From the NCBI RefSeq assembly GCF_028372415.1, contig NW_027325145.1, positions 232,501 through 296,500 of the forward strand: DNA of 64,000 nt. Reading direction: 5' to 3'. Both the position numbers and the translations under genes were made by a program. Position 1 is the stretch's first letter. Every line of letters begins with the position of its first letter. The notes under the pieces were generated by a model. It made no database searches. It was not told the DNA's origin and saw only the letters and a program-made list of their open reading frames with translations. This DNA comes from Notamacropus eugenii (Eukaryota; Chordata; Mammalia; Diprotodontia; Macropodidae). Shown one piece after another: positions 58,256 through 64,000 of this stretch.

Positions 58256-60669
58256 AAAAGTACTAAAAATTCTAACAAAATACCAGAGTTCTGAACATTC
58301 CTAAAGGAAAGAGAATGTGCATGAGAGAAAATGAAAAAAAAGGGGGGGGGGAGATGTTTAACGAATTAAAGGACTTTCAGGTATTTTGATGAAAAAAAAC
58401 CTAAATGGAAAATTTAACCTATGGGATTCACGAGAAGCATAAGAAAGAAAATATTAGAGACCAATTATAAGGATTATAATGTCAGACTGTTTGCTTCTTA
58501 TGTGGGAAAACATTTTCAGTAACTCTTAGGATTATCATTATTCCAGCAGTGTGAAAGAGCATACCTAGAGAGAGGGCTTGGTGATGACTTGAGTATTATC
58601 AGATGATGTTAAAAAAAAATGAAATTAACAAAGAAGGCACAAATGGAAGGATTGTTGCAGTGGAGTAGAGTACAGCATAGAAGACTGGCAGTGCTAGAAC
58701 CTTATTCTCAGTAGAAGTGGGTTAAGGAAGGAATAACATCTAGATATGTACAAAAGTCTTCTTAACTTGAAATATCAGGTAGGGGATATCAGGTAGGGAC
58801 TCTTAGAAAGTGTGCTAATTAGGGAGGCAGAAGTAAATTTGAGGAGGGATAAGGTAAAAGAGAAGGAGAGAAAGATAAATTGAAGAAAAATAGGAGGGAG
58901 GGAAATACACAACTAACAATTATAACTTTGAATGTTGACGTATCAAAAGTCAGACTCAACAATATGTTACTTGCAAAAAACTCATTTAAAAATGAGAGAT
59001 TCACACAGAATAAAAATACAGGGCTTCAGGTGATGCAATAAAAATAGGGGTAGCAATCATATCAGATGTAGTTACAGGGAAACTGCATTATGATAAAAGG
59101 TCCCATAGGATAAATGAAGTAATGTCAATACCTAATCTATATGTACCTAATGCTATAGCATTCAGATTTTTAAAGGAAAAGCTGAATGACTTACAGAGAG
59201 AAAGAGATAGCAAAACTGTAATAGTGGGGAACCTCAATCTTCCCTTCTCAGTACTAGATAAATCTAACAAAAGAAAGATGTCAAGGAGATAAATAGAATC
59301 TTACGTAAGCTAGCTGTGATAGATATCTTAAAAGAATTGAATGGAACTATAAAGGAGTACACCTTTTCCTCAGTGGCATATAGTAGGTTTACAATGATGA
59401 ACTATTTATTAGGGCACAAAAACTTTATAGTTACATACAAAAGAGCAGAAATATTAAATGCAATCTTTTTGTGGCATAGTACAATAAAAATCATATTTAA
59501 TAAGGATCCATGGAAATGGAAATTAAAGATTAGTGGGAAACTAAACAACCAAATCTTAAAGAATGAGTGGATTAAAGAACAAATCACAAAAATAATCAAT
59601 AATTTCAGTAAAGAGAGTGACAATAAGACAATATACCTTTGGGATTCAGAAAAAGCAGTAGTGAGAGGAAAATGTATTCTCTGAATAGTGATACCAGTAA
59701 AATAGAGAAAGCACAGACCAGTGAATTGGGTATGCAATGAAAAATACTACAAGGATAAAAAACAAAAAGAACAAATTAAAAATCAGCAATTGAATACCAA
59801 ATTGGAAATCCTTAAAATTGAAAGTGAGATTACCAAAACTGAATCTGAAAAACCATTGATTTAATAAGTCAAATTAAGAAGTAAAAACCCAAATAGTTGG
59901 TTTTATGAAAAAAATACTAAAATCAGATAAATCATTGGTTCATATGATTTTTGAAGAGAGAAGAAAATCCAAATCATTAGCATAAAAAATTAAAAGGGTG
60001 AATGCACCAAAATGGAGAAGAAATCAAAGGAATTATATGGAGTCATTTTTGCCCGATTACGTGCCAATAAATTTAACAATTCAAGCAAAGTAGAAGAAAA
60101 CCTGCAAAAATATTAACTGCCTTGATTAACAGAATAGGAAATAGATTGTCTAAATAAGCCTGTTTGAGAAAAAGGAATTGAGCAGATCATAAATGAACTT
60201 CCAAAGGGAAAGAAAAACCAGCCATGCCAGATTAATTTACAAGTAGATTTTAAGAAACATTTGAATATCAACTACTTCCAATATCAAATAATTTGGAATA
60301 AGAGGGAAAAAAAGGGAGTCCTACCCAACTGCTTTTATGAAACAAATGTGGTGCTGATACCTAAATCAGGAAGGCCAAAAATAGAGAAGGAAAATTATAG
60401 GCCAATTTCATTATCTAATGTGGATGCAAATTAAATAAAATTAAATAAAATACTAACTGGAAGACTTCAACAATGTCTCACAAAGTTTACATATAGTCAC
60501 AAAGTGGGATTTATACCAAGAATTCAGGATGGTTTAACATAAGGGAAACTTTTAACATAACTGATTGTGTCAATATTAAAACTAATACAAAAATCATAAG
60601 ATTATATCAATATATGCTGAAGAATTTTTGAAAAAATACAAAGTTCATTCCATTAAAAATAGTGATGCC

Positions 60670-61248
60670 CAGTCAACTTGAGGTTTACTGGCTAGATTTC
60701 TTCCTTTTTGCCTTTCTTTTCTTCTTCTTTCCTTTTTTCCTTTCCTTTCCCTTCCCCAAACATCAAATCCATTGCACTCTGAAGCTCATAGATTGGACAA
60801 CACTAGGCCCCAGACTAAGCTCCACTTAAGGGCTGTTTTCTGGACCCTCCTGGCTTAAGAGTGACTGTCAATAGTAACTGTGGCTGTTTCCCTCCCAAGC
60901 TGATGTAGTTATTTTTCTTTGCCTCATTAAAGGGGCCATCCCCTGACTATTTATTAAACAGGCCTATGCACTGAATGGGCATTACCTCACTCTAAGTGAG
61001 TACCTGAATAGACCTTGGCCTAAAGCGGCCAAGGTCTCTCACTACATCCTGGGCCATATGCTGTCATCTTGGTGAATATCTGGTCACTGGATTTAAATGG
61101 TTTCTGAGGACAAGTGAGGCTAGTGACCTTGTACAGCCTGCCCTCACTCAAAACAAAGTCAAGTGCACATCATGTCGTCATTTCTCTGATGGCATGGTCT
61201 TCTTCAGAAACGAAGGACAAACACGACACAACAACAGCACAACAACTT
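60670..61248 (+). mobile_element. RTE-tailed SINE inserted in L1
   Basis: It splits L1 text between ATTCCATTAAAAA and ACTTGAAAACACAAATATAAATGG. Its 3' end GTCGTCATTTCTCTGATGGCATGGTCTTCTTCAGAAACGAAGGACAAACACGACACAACAACAGCACAACAAC is the characteristic RTE-derived SINE tail with an (ACA)n-like end. A CT-rich block at 60705-60760 lies near the 5' end. No clean target duplication was found. Confidence 0.78.
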
Positions 61249-62150
61249 GAAAACACAAATATAAATGGATTTTTTCTTAAAATGATAAGAAGCATTTGCT
61301 TAAAATCAGCAGCAGTCTTTATTTGGAATGGGGACACACTAACCGCCTCCCCAATAAGATCAGAGGTGAAAAAAGGTGGTTATTTTCACTGTTATTATTC
61401 AATATTTTATTAGAAATGCTAGCAAGACCATGAGAAGAAAAAGAAATTGAAGAAAGCAGAATGGGTAATGGGAATATTAAACTATGTCTTTTTTCAGATA
61501 ATATGATTACAATTGGAAAATGCTAGAGTTTCAACCAAAAAGTTATTTGAAACAAGTAATCGTTTTAGCAAAAGTAGCAGTACATAAAATAAACATATAT
61601 AAGCCACCAACATTTCTATATATTGTCAACAAAACCCTGCAAGGTCATAGTAAGTGATATCCCATTTAAAATACTGACAGTTTAAAATATCTCGCAAGAC
61701 AAACCAAGGAGGGGCATAATTATAAAAATACTCTTTTGTACAAAGAAAGTCAGATTTAAATAATTGGAGAAACGTTCATTGTTCATTGGTGGTCAGAGTC
61801 AATACATCAAAAATTACAATTCTGCTTTGATATACTTATCCAATGTCATCTCACTTAAGTTGAAAAAAAAACTTATTTTAAGCCAGAAAAAAAATAAAAT
61901 TTATTTGGATGAAGAAAAGGTCAAGAATATAAAATGAACTGAAAGAATAGAAGCGTAGAGGAAGGAATAATGATTAAAACTATCTGGTATTACTAAGAAA
62001 CAGAAAGGTAGATCACTGGAACAGAGTAGTCATTCAATACACAATAGTAAATCATTATAGTACCCTTGTGTTTGATACATGTAAAGATGTAAGCTTTGGG
62101 GATAAGAATTCATTATTTCAAGAAGCTGGAAAATGTCAGTACAAACATAC

Positions 62151-64000
62151 ATAGAACAAATGGCATAGCATCTAAATTTTTGAAGGAAAAGATATATAAG
62201 TTACAGTAGGAAATGATAAAATTATACTAGTGGGGAACCTCAACTGTCCCCTCTCATGGCTAGATAAATCTAAACAAAAAATAAACAAGAAAGAAGTTAA
62301 GGAGTTGAATACAAAGTTTAAAATGTTAGGTGCAACAGACTTCTAGAGAAAACTGAATGGAAATATAAAGGAATATACTTTTTCTCAGCAGTTCATGATA
62401 CGTACACAAAATTGACCACATATCATGGCAAAACCAAATGCAGAAACGCTAAATGCATCCTTTTCAGATCATAATGCCATAAATATTACAATCAATAAAA
62501 GGGAGTAAAAAGATAGGTTAAAAATTAAGTTGAAACCAAATAGTCTAATATTAAAGAATGAGTTTGTCAAAGAAAAATCATAGAAACAATAATTTCTTCG
62601 GAGGGAATGACAACAACGAGACAACATAACCAAATTTATGGGGTGCAACCAAAGCAGAACTTAAGGGAAGGAAAATGTATTACTCTAAATGCTTATACTG
62701 ACAAAATTGAGGAAAAAATACAGATGAAGGTCATTGCAACTAAAAAGACTAGAAAGAAAACAAATTAAAAATCTCCAGTTGAATGAAAAATTGGAAATCA
62801 TGAAAATAAAAGGAGAAATTAATGAAACTGAAAGTAAGAAAACCATTGAACTAATAAATAGAACTGGAAGCTAGCTTTGTAGAAAAATCTACAAAGTAGG
62901 TAAACCATTGGTTAATTTGATTTTTTTTAAAAAAAAAAAAAGGGAAAGAAGAGAACAAAAATATCAGCATCAAAAATGAAAAGGATAACTTCACTACCAA
63001 TTAAGAAAAAAATTGAAACACTTATTAGGAGTCATTTTGTCTAATTAAATGTTAATAAATCTGACAGTCCCGGGGGAAATGGACTGCCCAGGTTAAGAGC
63101 AGAAGAAATACCATGCTTAAATAATCTATTCTTAGAAAAAGAAATTGAACAAGCCATCAATGAACTCTGTAGGAGAAAGTCCCCAAGGCCAGATGGATTC
63201 ACAAGTGAAATCTGCCTAACATTTAAAGAAGAATTAATATTAAGATATGGATTGTGCTATATAAACTATTTGGGGAAAAATAGACAGAGTCCTACCAAAT
63301 TATTTCTATGACAAAAATGTGGTGCTGATACCTAAACCACAAAGAGCAAAAGCAGAAAAAGAAAACCCAAAGATATAAGGTTTGGGAATAAGCACTCATT
63401 ATTTGACAAAAGCTTCTGGGAAAACATGGAAATAGTAAAGCTGAAAGTAGGTACAGTAGGTACAGTATCTTACACCATATAGCAGGACATGGACAAAATG
63501 TGTATGTGATGATTTGCAAATAGTGAGTGAAACCATATGCCATTTAGGAATAATTTACCTCCCAGATCCATGGGTAAGGGAAGAATTTAGGATGAAACAA
63601 CATATACAGAGCATTACTAAAGATAAGATAAAAACAACCAATTTGTACAAAAAAAAAAAAATTTCTAGAAATCCTTTTTGTGATGGCAAAGAATTGGAAA
63701 TTAAAGGGCTGTCCATCAGCTAGGAATAGCTGAATGAGTTGAGGTATACGGTCATAACGGAATATTATTGTGCTCTAAGAAATGACAAGCAGAATGATTT
63801 ATATGAAAGACTTACATGAACTGATGCAGACTGCAGAATGATGCAGAATATCTTAGTTATTTTCAGCAATACAATGATCCCTGATAATCCCAAAGAATAA
63901 ATGATAAAAAGTACTATCCAGCTCCAGAGAAAGAACTGAATATAGATTGAAGAATACTAATTTTCACTTCATTCTTTTTTCTTTATCTCTATTTTTTCCT
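62151..64000 (+). mobile_element. Second decayed L1 with internal deletion, runs off the window
   Basis: It restarts in the endonuclease (GIASKFLKEKIYKL near 62165; VGNLNCPLSWLDKS near 62230). It proceeds to RT entry ([21 protein letters not shown] near 63145; [20 protein letters not shown] near 63310), then jumps straight to the C-terminal domain (FGNKHSLFDKSFWENME near 63385), missing most of RT. It ends in a 3' UTR cut by the window edge. Confidence 0.85.

Larger units (their letters stand above)
57835..62150 (+). mobile_element. Decayed L1, ORF1 end through ORF2
   Basis: ORF1 end fragment (KENILQASRKKG near 57850), a purine-rich spacer, then ORF2 from ITTLNVD near 58920. The endonuclease region follows (IVGNLNLPFSVLDKSN near 59220), DILKELNGTIKEYTFSSVAY near 59320 and W.SEKAVVRGK near 59650. 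RT text continues near 60350-60420 (ETNVVLIPKSGRPKIEKENY). It resumes after a SINE with RSEVKKGGYFH near 61360 and a degraded FADD (FSDNMIT) near 61490. Many frameshifts. Interrupted by SINEs at 57975-58255 and about 60670-61245. Confidence 0.85.

Overview
This is vertebrate nuclear DNA, almost certainly from a marsupial. It is AT-rich and CpG-poor, split by introns, and densely packed with LINE-1, half-L1 (HAL1-like), RTE/BovB-like, L2 and CR1/L3 LINEs, MIR/CORE-type SINEs and RTE-tailed SINEs of the kind abundant in opossums and other metatherians. I cannot fix the species from sequence alone. There is no bacterial, phage or CRISPR content.

Host gene. One gene crosses the window on the + strand. 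Eight exons (9778-9834, 27983-28026, 28121-28166, 32921-33013, 33139-33227, 38112-38176, 39942-40038, 48568-48718) join without any frame error into 213 codons plus TGA. The product is the C-terminal majority of PABIR2 (FAM122B), an inhibitor/regulator of the PP2A-B55 phosphatase. The N-terminal exon(s) lie left of the window. Every intron is GT-AG and two are very short (94 and 125 bp). The probable 3' UTR runs from 48719 to about 50.7 kb.

Main mobile element. The 18-kb intron after exon 9778-9834 contains a full-length, young, sense-oriented LINE-1 (20690-27631) between perfect 16-bp target-site duplications. It has a CpG-rich 5' UTR with a YY1-like site, an intact 393-codon ORF1, a purine-rich inter-ORF spacer, and an ORF2 whose endonuclease, reverse transcriptase and Cys-rich motifs are all intact. 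A G-rich 3' UTR and poly(A) tail follow. One in-frame TAG (26931-26933) interrupts ORF2, and the remaining 103 codons stay open behind it. The only dense CpG cluster I see in the window is in this 5' UTR.

Other layout. 0.8-7 kb: a decayed L1 carrying a nested antisense RTE fragment with its own target duplication, then a HAL1-like element. 7-20 kb: mostly unique intron with L2, MIR-like SINEs, CR1/L3, an L1 relic and a HAL1-like relic. 28-33 kb: an ORF1 relic, an old uncharacterised repeat and a Tigger-type DNA transposon relic. 33.6-37 kb and 40.7-45.5 kb: sense and antisense L1/HAL1 relics, two of which share the same internal deletion junction. 45-54 kb: L2, SINEs, 3' UTR and unique sequence. 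54.8-57.7 kb: an RTE-tailed SINE and a decayed RTE LINE with a 441-bp insertion. 57.8-64 kb: two decayed L1s, one carrying an RTE-tailed SINE; the last runs off the right edge.

No wholly new system is evident. The items most worth a second look are the near-intact L1 and its single stop, its position between the two functional parts of the PP2A inhibitor, the ORF2-deleted L1 lineage with a shared junction, and nested insertions whose target duplications can be read directly.
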